64,000 nucleotides of DNA from Prevotella sp. E15-22 (GTDB lineage: Bacteria; Bacteroidota; Bacteroidia; Bacteroidales; Bacteroidaceae), in NCBI RefSeq assembly GCF_023204875.1, contig NZ_CP096247.1, forward strand, positions 744,001 to 808,000, given 5' to 3'. The notes beneath the pieces are model-generated. The model was not told the origin of the DNA and did not search any database. It was given only the letters and a program-made list of their open reading frames with translations. Made by a program: the position numbers and the translations under genes. Positions 27,865-36,941 of this stretch are shown here, one piece after another; positions within the stretch are counted from its first letter, which is position 1, and each line of letters starts with the position of its first letter.

Positions 27865-27872
27865 CAAATTTA
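27865..27872 (-). promoter_or_regulatory. Promoter -7 box of the frr-rsgA-trmH operon
   Basis: TAAATTTG on the minus strand, 28 bases upstream of the frr ATG. Confidence 0.5.
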
Positions 27873-27896
27873 GAACTTTTTTTTGAGATGTACAAC

Positions 27897-27960
27897 AAAA
27901 AAGGCGGTTTTTTATGAAAAAAGCATGCAAGAAGGGCTATTTCATAGCTTCACCACCGCC
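27897..27960 (-). terminator. Probable terminator of metY
   Basis: On the minus strand GGCGGT (27955-27960) can pair with ACCGCC (27903-27908), which is followed by TTTTTTG. A smaller hairpin (GAAG-TAT / ATA-CTTC) sits inside the long loop. Confidence 0.5.
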
Positions 27961-27967
27961 TCATTCG

Positions 27968-29251
27968 TTAAATCTGGTCTAAAGCCTGACGGATGTCAGC
28001 CAGCAGGTCGTCTGCGTCCTCTATGCCCACAGACAGGCGAATCAGGTCAGGAGCCACGCCTGCCTCGCGCAGTTGCTCGTCGCTCAGTTGGCGATGGGTG
28101 TGACTGGCAGGATGGAGCACGCAGGTGCGCGCATCGGCCACGTGGGTCACAATGCAAATCAGCTTCAGCGAGTCCATGAACTTCACGGCCGTCTCGCGGG
28201 TGCCCTTCAGACCAAAGGCAATAACGCCGCAAGAGCCGTTGGGCAGGTATTTCTGAGCCAGGGCATGACACTCGTCGCCTTCCAGTCCGCTGTAGTGTAC
28301 CCATGCCACACGCTCGTCGGCTTTCAGGAACTCGGCAATCTTCTGGGCATTCTCGCAATGGCGAGCCATGCGCAGGTGGAGCGTCTCGAGTCCAAGGTTA
28401 AGCAGGAAGGCGTTATGGGGCGAGGGAATGGAACCCAGATCGCGCATCAGCTGGGCTGTGAGCTTGGTCATATAGGCCATCTTGCCAAAGGCCTTGGTAT
28501 AGGTGAGTCCGTGGTACGACTCATCGGGTGTGCACAGACCAGGGAACTTCTCGGCATGGGCATCCCAGTCGAAGTTGCCGCTGTCCACAATACAACCGCC
28601 CACCTGTGTGGCGTGGCCATCCATGTATTTGGTGGTGGAATGGGTCACAATGTCGGCGCCCCACTCGAAGGGACGGCAGTTGATGGGGGTGGGGAAGGTG
28701 TTGTCGATGATGAGGGGCACACCATGCTGGTGGGCCACACGCGCAAACTTCTCGATGTCGAGGACCTTGCAGCCAGGGTTCGAGATGGTCTCGCCAAACA
28801 GAGCCTTGGTGTTGGGACGGAACGCAGCAGCAATTTCTTCCTCAGAGGCCTCTGGGTTGACGAAGGTGCACTCGATGCCCAACTTCTTCAGTGTGACACC
28901 AAAGAGGTTGTAGGTGCCACCATAGATCTCGTTCGAGGTGACGAAATGGTCGCCTGCCTCACAGATGTTGAAAATGGCATAGAAATTAGCTGCTTGGCCG
29001 CTTGAGGTGAGCATTGCGCCAATACCACCCTCCAGTGCTGCAATCTTTTTGGCAACGGCATCGTTGGTGGGGTTCTGCAGACGTGTGTAGAAATAGCCTT
29101 CTTTCTTCAGGTCGAATAGGTCGGCCATTTCTTCAGTATTGTCGTACTTGAATGTGGTGCTCTGATAGATAGGCAGTACACGCGATTCTCCATTCTTGGG
29201 TTCCCATCCGGCTTGTACGCAGAGGGTGGCAGCTTTCATTTTCTGGTTCAT
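27968..29251 (-). CDS. metY: O-acetylhomoserine sulfhydrylase (MetY-type)
   Basis: PLP enzyme that makes homocysteine from O-acetylhomoserine and sulfide for methionine synthesis. The 427-residue length matches MetY rather than the shorter MetB/MetC. The PLP lysine is K208 in THSTTKYMDGH, D183 in LIIDNTFPTP holds the pyridine nitrogen, and SSGQAANFYA binds the cofactor phosphate. The end LSVGIEDADDLLADI is typical of Cys/Met metabolism enzymes. It has a short leader of about 25 bases, too short for a SAM riboswitch, and is divergent from the sensor kinase operon. Confidence 0.95.
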   Translation of the reverse strand: MNQKMKAATLCVQAGWEPKNGESRVLPIYQSTTFKYDNTEEMADLFDLKKEGYFYTRLQNPTNDAVAKKIAALEGGIGAMLTSSGQAANFYAIFNICEAGDHFVTSNEIYGGTYNLFGVTLKKLGIECTFVNPEASEEEIAAAFRPNTKALFGETISNPGCKVLDIEKFARVAHQHGVPLIIDNTFPTPINCRPFEWGADIVTHSTTKYMDGHATQVGGCIVDSGNFDWDAHAEKFPGLCTPDESYHGLTYTKAFGKMAYMTKLTAQLMRDLGSIPSPHNAFLLNLGLETLHLRMARHCENAQKIAEFLKADERVAWVHYSGLEGDECHALAQKYLPNGSCGVIAFGLKGTRETAVKFMDSLKLICIVTHVADARTCVLHPASHTHRQLSDEQLREAGVAPDLIRLSVGIEDADDLLADIRQALDQI

Positions 29252-29280
29252 TTTTTCGTCTGTTTATAAAATTTTTGCAT

Positions 29281-29289
29281 GCAAAGGTA
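29281..29289 (-). promoter_or_regulatory. Promoter -7 box of metY
   Basis: TACCTTTGC on the minus strand, 30 bases before the ATG. It shares a 115-base divergent region with the kinase operon. Confidence 0.65.
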
Positions 29290-29317
29290 CAAAAATAATC
29301 ATAATTCCCATAAAATA

Positions 29318-29350
29318 TTTGGCAATTCGTGTTTTTTTCCTTATTTTTGC
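29318..29350 (+). promoter_or_regulatory. Promoter of the two-kinase/AraC operon
   Basis: TTTG (29318-29321), 20 bp, then TATTTTTGC (29342-29350): full consensus. The ATG at 29367 follows by 16 bases, which rules against the upstream in-frame TTG at 29361. Confidence 0.7.
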
Positions 29351-29366
29351 CCCATAAAACTTGAAA

Positions 29367-31361
29367 ATGATACCTGAACAATCATACTGGCCCTATTTTC
29401 TTGGTATAGCCGTACTGGTGACGGTGATAATGATATTGTTGGTGTTCTATGTCTTTTTCTGGAGAAAAGAAAGCAGTGAGAACCATAAGAACAGTATTCG
29501 TTATCAACGTATTCTTGCTGTGCTGCATACTGGTCACGTGCACTTGTGGACTTATGATGTGAAGTCACAGGTGTTCTCGTGGGTGAACCATCATGGTAAT
29601 ACCACCAAGACGTATACGGCCATGGAAATGTCGAAGCGTTATCCCATCAAGGACTTTGAGAATCTGCGCGATGAACTTGAGTCACTGTTGCAGGGAAAGA
29701 CGAATATGAGTTCGGTGGTGCTGCGCGCCAAGGAAGATGACAATATCTATCGCGACTATGTGGTGAAGATGACGATTCTGACCTATGACGAGGACGGGCA
29801 TCCCATCCTTGCCGTGGGAACGGAGAGTGATATCACGGATTCCAAGGCGCGACAGATGGCTGCCACTGATATGATGTTGCGCTATAAGTCGGTGTTCAAC
29901 ATCTCTATGACCGACATGGCCCTCTATGATGCTGATGGCTATCTGGTGGACTTCAATGAGAAGGTGTGCGAGACCTTTAATGGCACCCACGAGAGTATAC
30001 TGGCACAACGTCTTAACTTGTCACACTTGTTGGAGTTGAGTTCGGAGGAGGTCCGCCATATGGAGTATTTCCATGCCACCTTGATAAACCGCTATGTGAA
30101 GGAACTTAACGGCTTTGTGTTCTATGAGATGCAAGTGAATCCCATCTATGACGACAACCACCAACTGAAAGGCTATTTCGGAACGGGTGTCAGCAGAACG
30201 GAGTCTGTGCTGTCGTATCGCAAACTGAAAAACGATGTGAAGTCGCTTGTCAGGACTCAAAAGGACCTTACAGGCTATATCAGTAATATCAACTACCTGC
30301 TGCAGGTGGGTGGCGTGCGTATGGTGGAATACTCGCCCGACAACCATGTACTCACGGTGTTTAAGGGTATTGAGGAGGTGCAAATCCAATTGACGCAAGC
30401 CAGATGTATGACGCTGATCGATGAGTCGTCAAAGAAGCGTACCATGCGTCTGCTTAATAATATGGATGAGCGTGAACCCAATCCTATTACGCTGGAGGTG
30501 AAGACTGTTCTGCGCTCTAAAAACCGTTTGCCGTTAATATTACAGGTGCATTTCATTCCTGTGAAAAATGCTCTGGGACATGTGGTTAAATATTTTGGCA
30601 TGTGTCGTGATGTGAGCGAGGTGAAGGAAACGGAGCGCCAGCTGGAAATTGAGAGTATCAAGGCGCAAGATCTTGAGAATGTGAAGAATGTGTTCCTGCA
30701 TAACATGAGTTTCGAGATTCGTACGCCTCTGGCCACAGTGGTGGGTTTCGCAGAACTCTTTGATATGGAACACTCGGCAGAGGAGGAGAGTTTCTTTATT
30801 GAGCAGATTAAGAGTAACTCTAACTATCTGCTCACTCTGATTAACGACATCTTGTTCCTCTCACGTCTTGATGCTAAGATGATTGAGATTAAGCCTCGGG
30901 CAGCGGACATCGCGGCCCTCTTTGACAGTTATTGTCAGTTGGCCTGGGCCGGCCATAAGAAAGAGGGGGTGGAGTATGTGGTTGAGAACCATTACAAGAA
31001 AATGGAGGTGGAGATTGACGAAGGACATGTGTCGAATATCATCAATCAGATAGTGACCAACGCGGCTCAGCATACCTATGAGGGACGTATCTGCGCACGT
31101 TATGACTATATTCACGGTCACCTGGTGATTGTTATTGAGGATACTGGCAATGGTATAGCCAAGGAGGATCTGCCTCATATCTTTGAACGATTCGCCAGTA
31201 AATCGAAAAATGGTACAGGCTTGGGCTTACCTATCTCTAAGGAACTGACAGAGCAGATGGGAGGCAGCTTTGAAATTAACTCGGAATTGGGACGAGGCAC
31301 TACTGTCTGGATTTCTATTCCTTGTAAGGTGATGAACATAGAAAGAAAAGAACGACTATGA
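29367..31361 (+). CDS. PAS sensor histidine kinase-like protein lacking the phospho-acceptor histidine
   Basis: A 664-residue membrane protein with one N-terminal transmembrane helix (~8-32), two or three PAS-like sensor modules (~45-425; one contains ILAVGTESDITDSKARQ, another GYFGTGVSRTE) and a coiled-coil leading into a HisKA-like helix. The expected N-M-S-H-E-I-R-T-P-L reads HNMSFEIRTPLATVVGF: residue 449 is Phe (TTC at 30711-30713) where His is normally phosphorylated. The ATPase domain looks intact, with IINQIVTNAAQHT (N box), DTGNGIAKED (G1) and GTGLGLPIS (G2). It overlaps the next kinase gene by four bases. It may act in trans on its partner or as a sensor scaffold; this is inference. 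Confidence 0.88.
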   Translation: MIPEQSYWPYFLGIAVLVTVIMILLVFYVFFWRKESSENHKNSIRYQRILAVLHTGHVHLWTYDVKSQVFSWVNHHGNTTKTYTAMEMSKRYPIKDFENLRDELESLLQGKTNMSSVVLRAKEDDNIYRDYVVKMTILTYDEDGHPILAVGTESDITDSKARQMAATDMMLRYKSVFNISMTDMALYDADGYLVDFNEKVCETFNGTHESILAQRLNLSHLLELSSEEVRHMEYFHATLINRYVKELNGFVFYEMQVNPIYDDNHQLKGYFGTGVSRTESVLSYRKLKNDVKSLVRTQKDLTGYISNINYLLQVGGVRMVEYSPDNHVLTVFKGIEEVQIQLTQARCMTLIDESSKKRTMRLLNNMDEREPNPITLEVKTVLRSKNRLPLILQVHFIPVKNALGHVVKYFGMCRDVSEVKETERQLEIESIKAQDLENVKNVFLHNMSFEIRTPLATVVGFAELFDMEHSAEEESFFIEQIKSNSNYLLTLINDILFLSRLDAKMIEIKPRAADIAALFDSYCQLAWAGHKKEGVEYVVENHYKKMEVEIDEGHVSNIINQIVTNAAQHTYEGRICARYDYIHGHLVIVIEDTGNGIAKEDLPHIFERFASKSKNGTGLGLPISKELTEQMGGSFEINSELGRGTTVWISIPCKVMNIERKERL

Positions 31362-33352
31362 CGAACCTGTTTGCCTATATAACGACTACTGCATTGGTGA
31401 CGATGATTGCGCTGCTTTTATTGTCGCTTTTCATTGTGGCGGTTTTTATTCAGCTATATATACATTATAAAAGAGGCGTACAGAAAAGTAAGGAGAAACG
31501 CAGGCTGATGCATAATGCGATAAACCTGTGTGGACTTTCTGTGATGCAATATGATGTGAAGGAGGATTTGCTGACTAGTAATATTCATCAGATTATCCCT
31601 AAGTCGGGGTTCACCTTGCAGGAATTCGCTAATCGCATTCATCCTGACGACCATCATTTGTTCAGGGAGCGACTCGATGCGGTTTTTTCTGGAAAAGAAC
31701 ACTCTTTGATGCTGAAAGCCCGGTTTAATACGGGAACTCCTGAGGAGCCGTGTTGGCGATACTTTGAGGGACACGTTATTAGCGATGCTAACGAGGGAGG
31801 GAATATCTCAACATTGTTTTTCGTTGGCTTGGATATTACGAATATGATTAACGAGACAACGCAGAACGTGGAGAACGGCAACCGCTATAAGCGTTTGTTT
31901 CAGACTTCGCTGACTGCTATGTCGTTCTATTCGCCCGACGGACAGTTGCTTGATCTTAATGGCAAGATGTATGAGGTTTGTGGCATTACGCCACAGAATG
32001 AGTTCTTCTTCCGCAATACGAACCTGTTTGATATGGCTCTTCTGAAGAATGATTTCGACCGTAAGTGCAGTGAGGACTTCTCCGTATGCCAGAAAATGGA
32101 CTATCCCGAATTGGGCATCTGTAGGTATATTGAGTTCTGTATAACGCCTGTGTATGATGAGCATGGTAATCATGTGTACTATATCATCACATGCCGTGAT
32201 GTGACAAAGGACCGTGAGATCTTTCTGGAGCAGCATAGGCATGAGGAGGAACTTCAACATTCCATCGAGAAGATTAACCAGTATGAGAAACAGATGCATT
32301 ATCTGCTGAAGAACAATCAGATGTATCTGTGGTGGACGGATTTTGAGAAAAAGGAGATAATTTTTTCGCAATCGCTGAGAAAGTCTGAGTTCTCGCGTGA
32401 CTTCCAAACCTATGTGGAGAGTCTGGCGGATGAGGATCATCGCACGCAGGCCAAGTATTTCCTGGATAACTACGAGAAGATGGATCAAGAGGTGCAGATG
32501 GTGCATCATTTTAATAACACACCTGTTGAGAATACACCGCAGTGGTATATCATCAGCGGTCTGCCTATTCACGATGAGAAGGGTAGGTTTACGGGCCATT
32601 TTGGTGTGCTGCGCAATATTACTTACCTCATGGAATCGCAGGAACGTCTGCGCCGTGAGACTGCTCGCGCAAACGACTCTGGACGAATGAAGAGTATGTT
32701 CCTGGCTAACATGACTCACGAGATACGCACGCCGCTGAACGCTATTGTGGGCTTCAGCGACTTGCTTCAGACCATTGATAACGAGGAGGAACGCAAGGAG
32801 TTTATTCGTATCATACGTAATAACTGCGATATGCTGCTGCGACTGATTAACGATATTCTGGAAGCCTCAAATATGGATAGGGGACCGCAGGCTATCACGC
32901 TGGAGGATGTGGACTTTGCCGCGGCTTTCAATGATATTTGTCAGACGCTGGCTCAGCGTGTGCAGAACCCTGAGGTGAAGTTTCTGACGGAGAATCCGTA
33001 CCAGTCGCTGGCTGTGCGCATAGACAAGGGACGTGTTCAGCAGGTGATAACGAATTTTGTAACCAATGCCGTGAAATACACGGAAAAAGGACATATTAAG
33101 GTGGGATATCAGTGTGAGAACGGTCAGCTGTATATCTATTGTGAAGATACTGGTGCAGGTATTCCTAAGGAGAAACAGGATATGGTGTTCGACCGCTTTG
33201 TGAAACTGAATGACTTTGTTCAGGGAACGGGTCTCGGGCTCAGTATCTGTAAGAGTATCGTTGAGCGATGTGGCGGACGCATTGGCGTTATCAGCGAGGG
33301 TGAAGGCCATGGCTCTACGTTCTGGATGCGTATTCCTGCCAACAACGACTAA
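31358..33352 (+). CDS. PAS sensor histidine kinase with intact H-box
   Basis: Exactly as long (664 residues) and with the same plan as the preceding protein: N-terminal transmembrane helix (~8-35), PAS-like modules (~55-425), HisKA and HATPase domains. Here the H-box is canonical, FLANMTHEIRTPLNAIVGFSDLL, with His454; VITNFVTNAVKYTEKG is the N box, EDTGAGIPKEK G1 and GTGLGLSICKSI G2. The four-base ATGA overlap with the upstream gene implies coupled synthesis. No response regulator receiver is encoded next to it; the following gene is an AraC regulator without a receiver domain. Confidence 0.92.
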   Translation: MTNLFAYITTTALVTMIALLLLSLFIVAVFIQLYIHYKRGVQKSKEKRRLMHNAINLCGLSVMQYDVKEDLLTSNIHQIIPKSGFTLQEFANRIHPDDHHLFRERLDAVFSGKEHSLMLKARFNTGTPEEPCWRYFEGHVISDANEGGNISTLFFVGLDITNMINETTQNVENGNRYKRLFQTSLTAMSFYSPDGQLLDLNGKMYEVCGITPQNEFFFRNTNLFDMALLKNDFDRKCSEDFSVCQKMDYPELGICRYIEFCITPVYDEHGNHVYYIITCRDVTKDREIFLEQHRHEEELQHSIEKINQYEKQMHYLLKNNQMYLWWTDFEKKEIIFSQSLRKSEFSRDFQTYVESLADEDHRTQAKYFLDNYEKMDQEVQMVHHFNNTPVENTPQWYIISGLPIHDEKGRFTGHFGVLRNITYLMESQERLRRETARANDSGRMKSMFLANMTHEIRTPLNAIVGFSDLLQTIDNEEERKEFIRIIRNNCDMLLRLINDILEASNMDRGPQAITLEDVDFAAAFNDICQTLAQRVQNPEVKFLTENPYQSLAVRIDKGRVQQVITNFVTNAVKYTEKGHIKVGYQCENGQLYIYCEDTGAGIPKEKQDMVFDRFVKLNDFVQGTGLGLSICKSIVERCGGRIGVISEGEGHGSTFWMRIPANND

Positions 33353-33362
33353 GACAACATTT

Positions 33363-34232
33363 ATGCAAACTAGCAAATATTTACTTGCAAGCCATCGTGA
33401 CGCCCAGTGGGGACTCTCTGTGACGACCATCGGCTACGAAGAGATTGGACCTAAGGATGATTATCCAACGCGTGGACATGCTGATGGCTATTATTTCGAC
33501 CTACAGAAAGGACGCACCCTTTCGGAGTATCAATTGCTTTATATCACGGATGGTGAGGGCGTTTTCCAAAGCGCGACCGTGGGAAAGACAACGGTGAAGG
33601 CGGGCGATTTCTTCCTACTCTTCCCTGGCGAATGGCATAGCTATCATCCTACGGGTAAGCAGGGATGGAAGAGTTATTGGATTGGTTTCAAAGGGCAGAA
33701 CATGGACAGCCGTGTGCGTGCTGGCTTCCTGACGCCTGCCAAACCCATCTATCATGTGGGCTATAGCGGCGAGGTGGTTAGTCTGTATAAGCAGGCTTAT
33801 GAGGCTGCCCAGGAAGAGGCTGCCTACGCTCAGCAACTGTTGGCTGGACTGGTGAATCACCTGATTGGAATGATGTATTCCTTGGAGCGTAATATCGAGT
33901 TGAAGAGTAGAAACCAGACGCATGTGGATATGGTGAACCGTGCTCGTTTGCGTATACGTGAGTCGCTAGAGAGCTCGCTGACCATTCAGCAGGTGGCCGA
34001 GGAGTTGGGGGTTAGCTATTCTAACTTTCGCAAACTGTTCAAAGAGCATACAGGACTGTCGCCGGCTACCTATCAACAGGAGTTGCGCCTGCAGCGTGCA
34101 AAGGAATTGTTGAGTACGACGGATTTGAGCATAAAAGAAATAGCCTACCGACTCGATTTCGAATCGCCAGACTATTTCTCTGCGAAGTTTAAACTCAAGA
34201 CGGGAAGAAAACCGAGTGAGTTTAGACAGTAA
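33363..34232 (+). CDS. AraC-family transcriptional regulator with cupin sensor domain
   Basis: A 289-residue DNA-binding regulator. The N-terminal ~110 residues are an AraC_binding cupin (QLLYITDGEGVFQSA ... VKAGDFFLLFPGEWHSYHP), and the C-terminal ~100 residues contain the double HTH (IQQVAEELGVSYSNFRKLFKEHTG and IKEIAYRLDFESPDYFSAKFKLKTGRKPSEFR, each read in parts). The start at 33363 follows the kinase stop by 10 bases and gives the usual family length; the longer frame runs back into the kinase gene. Such cupin domains usually bind small sugars, so this may be a carbohydrate regulator. Rhamnose is possible, but the rhamnose genes are 20 kb away. Confidence 0.9.
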   Translation: MQTSKYLLASHRDAQWGLSVTTIGYEEIGPKDDYPTRGHADGYYFDLQKGRTLSEYQLLYITDGEGVFQSATVGKTTVKAGDFFLLFPGEWHSYHPTGKQGWKSYWIGFKGQNMDSRVRAGFLTPAKPIYHVGYSGEVVSLYKQAYEAAQEEAAYAQQLLAGLVNHLIGMMYSLERNIELKSRNQTHVDMVNRARLRIRESLESSLTIQQVAEELGVSYSNFRKLFKEHTGLSPATYQQELRLQRAKELLSTTDLSIKEIAYRLDFESPDYFSAKFKLKTGRKPSEFRQ

Positions 34233-34234
34233 TA

Positions 34235-35566
34235 TTACATGAATAGTTTCTCGACCCAGTAGCAGCCGATACCTGCCAGATAGCCGGCAAAGGCAATCCA
34301 GGTCATCTTCTTCAGATACCATCCGAAGGTGATCTTCTCGAGACCCATGACAACAACGCCTGCGGCGCTGCCAATGATGAGCATGGAACCGCCCACGCCT
34401 GCACAGTAGGCCAGCAGTTGCCAGAAGATGCCGTCTACGGCCATGGCGTCGCCCTCGATACCACTTACGGGATACATGCCCATGCAGCCTGCTACCAGGG
34501 GTACGTTGTCGACAATTGACGACAGAACACCGATGATGCCGTTGATAAGGTAGTAGTTGCCGGCAAAGGCTTCGTTCAGTCCCTCGCCCATAGAGGTGAG
34601 GATGCCAATCTCCTGAAGTACGGCCACGGCCATCAGGATGCCAAGGAAGAACATGATGGTTGAGAGGTCGATCTTTGACAGCAGGTCGCTCACGCGCTTA
34701 GCCATCGTGTCGTCCTCGTTCTGCTCCAGTTGGCGATGGAAGATCTCTGTTACGGTCCACAGCACGCCCAACACTAGAAGGATGCCCATGAATGGTGGCA
34801 GGTGGGTGATGGTCTTGAAGATGGGCACGAAGATGAGGCCGCCGACACCCAGAAGAAAGATAATCTTGCGCTGGTTCTTGGTGAAGGCTGTTATCTCACT
34901 GCACTTTAGGTTCTGCTCTTTGTCGAACTTGCCCTTGAGCGACAGGCTCAGGATGGCAGCAGGGATAATCATTGACACCAGCGAGGGTACGAAGACTTCT
35001 GTGAGTACGCCTTGAGTGGTTATCACTCCCTTGATCCAAAGCATGATGGTGGTCACGTCGCCAATGGGTGAGAATGCACCACCTGAGTTGGCCGATATGA
35101 TAATCAGGCCGGCATAGATGAGGCGTTCCTCACGACTCTGCACCAGTTTTCTCAGTACCATGATCATGACGATACTGGTGGTCAGGTTGTCGAGAATGGC
35201 CGAGAGGAAGAACGTCATAAAGGCCACACGCCACATCAGTTTGCGCTTTGAACGTGTCTTCATCATGTCGCGCACAAAGTTGAAACCGCCGTTTGAGTCG
35301 ACAATTTCGACGATGGTCATAGCGCCCATCAGGAAGAAAAGTGTCTCGCCTGCGTCGCCCAGATGATGCTGAATGCGACCTGAGATGAAGCTTACTCCGT
35401 CGGCTACCTCAGGGAAGAATCCCTGGACACCCATCATGAGCATGGTCCAGCATCCCACGCACATGAGCAGGGCAATGGCTGCCTTGTTAATCTCCAGCAC
35501 GCTCTCCAAGGCTATGCACAGATAGCCAATGACGAAGAGCGCAACAATCATTACTGTTAGTGTCAT
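34235..35566 (-). CDS. nhaD: NhaD-type Na+/H+ antiporter
   Basis: Inner-membrane sodium/proton exchanger of the ion transporter superfamily. The 443 residues form about 12 hydrophobic helices. NhaD hallmarks are LDNLTTSIVMIMVLRKL (with the functional Asp and Thr residues), ISANSGGAFSPIGDVTTIMLWI and, in the second half, SIVDNVPLVAG, an inverted-repeat copy of the first motif. It ends two bases from the convergent AraC gene and begins 12 bases after the upstream secreted-protein gene, so it is likely the second gene of that transcript. Confidence 0.93.
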   Translation of the reverse strand: MTLTVMIVALFVIGYLCIALESVLEINKAAIALLMCVGCWTMLMMGVQGFFPEVADGVSFISGRIQHHLGDAGETLFFLMGAMTIVEIVDSNGGFNFVRDMMKTRSKRKLMWRVAFMTFFLSAILDNLTTSIVMIMVLRKLVQSREERLIYAGLIIISANSGGAFSPIGDVTTIMLWIKGVITTQGVLTEVFVPSLVSMIIPAAILSLSLKGKFDKEQNLKCSEITAFTKNQRKIIFLLGVGGLIFVPIFKTITHLPPFMGILLVLGVLWTVTEIFHRQLEQNEDDTMAKRVSDLLSKIDLSTIMFFLGILMAVAVLQEIGILTSMGEGLNEAFAGNYYLINGIIGVLSSIVDNVPLVAGCMGMYPVSGIEGDAMAVDGIFWQLLAYCAGVGGSMLIIGSAAGVVVMGLEKITFGWYLKKMTWIAFAGYLAGIGCYWVEKLFM

Positions 35567-35578
35567 TTCTTATATACC

Positions 35579-36595
35579 TTATTTAATTACTTTCTTTCCG
35601 TTCGTGATGTAGAGTCCCTTCTTCATGGTCTCTGTGCGTTGTCCACCCAATGTGTAGATCTCGGCACTTTTCTGTGGGGCAGTGGGATTGGCGATGGATG
35701 TCGGTTCCTTGAGTTGCTTCCAGTCGATGGCGGATTTCTTGCATTCGTTGGCACCGTAGTAGATGCTCTGAATGCCAATCTTCGTCCAACTGTTGATCTC
35801 GTCGGCACCTTGTTCCAGATACACCTGCTCACCGTGTACGAAGATATCGTGATTGTCTGTGAAAATGTAGGGAATCTCTGTTAAGTCTTCAGTCAATCTT
35901 ACATACTGTTCTTTCTTTAATGTGAGAGGCTGCTCCTGTCCGTCTTTCTCAATCCAAATGGTGTAGTAAAGCTTGCTTGATAGTAGTTTCTCGCCGTTGG
36001 TGCCGTTATTGGGGATATTGAACGACACATAGGGATAATCTCCTTCGTTCTTGAATAGGCTGACCTGTGGTGTTACGGGGGTAGCTGCCTTTTCGTTGAT
36101 GAGGCTAATGTTCACGTTGGTGAAGGTGATATATGGCTCCCAACTTGAAGGCTGACCGTTCAGAACCACCGTTTGTGGTGTAGTGAACGTCATGGTGTTC
36201 TCGTCGAGTGTCAGAATGATGTCTTCAAAGCCTTCCTTGTCGTTCTTGGCTGTCATGTAGTAGGGGAATTCATAAAACCATACCGTTCTGGTTCCAATAT
36301 GCTGGCAGGCTGGAATCACGTAGTTACCTTCGTCGTTTTTCGTGGCCTTGCACCAGAACTCGTCTGGACACTCTCTGACCAGTCCAAGGATATAGACGTC
36401 GTCGCCATCGAATCCGATGGTTACCTGTTCGTCGTAATTGCTTGTCTCTGCTTCACCGTTGATGAGTGCTGTCGCTGTAAAACGATAGGTGTCTGTGGAC
36501 AGGTTCTCTGGCGGCGTGATTAACGTGTCTTGGGCTAAGGCTGCTACACTGAAAATGGTAGCAATGAGTGTCAAGATAAAAATCTTCTTCATCAT
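35579..36595 (-). CDS. Secreted protein of unknown function with sorting-type tail
   Basis: I do not recognise the family. The 338-residue precursor has a signal peptide (MMKKIFILTLIATIFSVAALAQ) and a beta-rich body: a first domain with YRFTATALINGEAE and VTIGFDGDDVYILGL, and a second with YTIWIEKDGQEQPLTLKK. The pattern resembles other Prevotella proteins that end in a tail (AEIYTLGGQR ... GLYITNGKKVIK). It is the first gene of a two-gene leftward transcript with nhaD, an odd pairing. It is probably exported to the surface or secreted. Confidence 0.75.
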   Translation of the reverse strand: MMKKIFILTLIATIFSVAALAQDTLITPPENLSTDTYRFTATALINGEAETSNYDEQVTIGFDGDDVYILGLVRECPDEFWCKATKNDEGNYVIPACQHIGTRTVWFYEFPYYMTAKNDKEGFEDIILTLDENTMTFTTPQTVVLNGQPSSWEPYITFTNVNISLINEKAATPVTPQVSLFKNEGDYPYVSFNIPNNGTNGEKLLSSKLYYTIWIEKDGQEQPLTLKKEQYVRLTEDLTEIPYIFTDNHDIFVHGEQVYLEQGADEINSWTKIGIQSIYYGANECKKSAIDWKQLKEPTSIANPTAPQKSAEIYTLGGQRTETMKKGLYITNGKKVIK

Positions 36596-36653
36596 TCTGA
36601 AAACTAATCCTTAATGTTTTTGATAATTAATTGTTGCTTTGTTTTTTGAGTGT

Positions 36654-36662
36654 GCAAAGGTA
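36654..36662 (-). promoter_or_regulatory. Promoter -7 box of the secreted protein-nhaD transcript
   Basis: TACCTTTGC on the minus strand, about 60 bases before the ATG at 36595. Confidence 0.65.
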
Positions 36663-36879
36663 CGAAGAAGCATGTAAAATGCAAAGAGAAAAACTGTATT
36701 TTCTTTCATTTTTCTATAAAAAATAGGGTGGGTGCATCAATTTGATACGTCCGCCTCTCTTTTTGCTTACTTCACTTGTCAATTATAGTAGACAATCTAT
36801 GAGTGGGTCTATAAAAAAATACAAAGAAATGTGATAAAAATCAAAGAATTGTAATGTTAATCTTTTTTATGATTATTTA

Positions 36880-36913
36880 TTTGCTAGGATGCAAAAAATG
36901 TTTGTATCTTTGC
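36880..36913 (+). promoter_or_regulatory. Promoter of the SIMPL-domain operon
   Basis: TTTG (36880-36883), 21 bp, TATCTTTGC (36905-36913); the ATG at 36942 is 28 bases downstream. Confidence 0.75.
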
Positions 36914-36941
36914 CTCGTCTTTTTTAAAACAATTATAGCTT

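Larger units (their letters stand above)
36596..36941. other. Divergent intergenic region with two promoters
   Basis: This 346-base AT-rich gap separates a leftward secreted-protein gene from a rightward SIMPL-domain gene. It holds one promoter for each direction (36654-36662 and 36880-36913). Between them I see only a weak dyad, TTGTC-10 bases-GACAA, near 36777-36796, and no coding frame. Confidence 0.6.

Noticed and set aside
28073..29005. 310-codon frame opposite metY
   Set aside because: Antisense shadow of a conserved PLP enzyme.
29252..29366. SAM riboswitch in front of metY
   Set aside because: The mapped -7 box leaves a leader of only about 25 bases.
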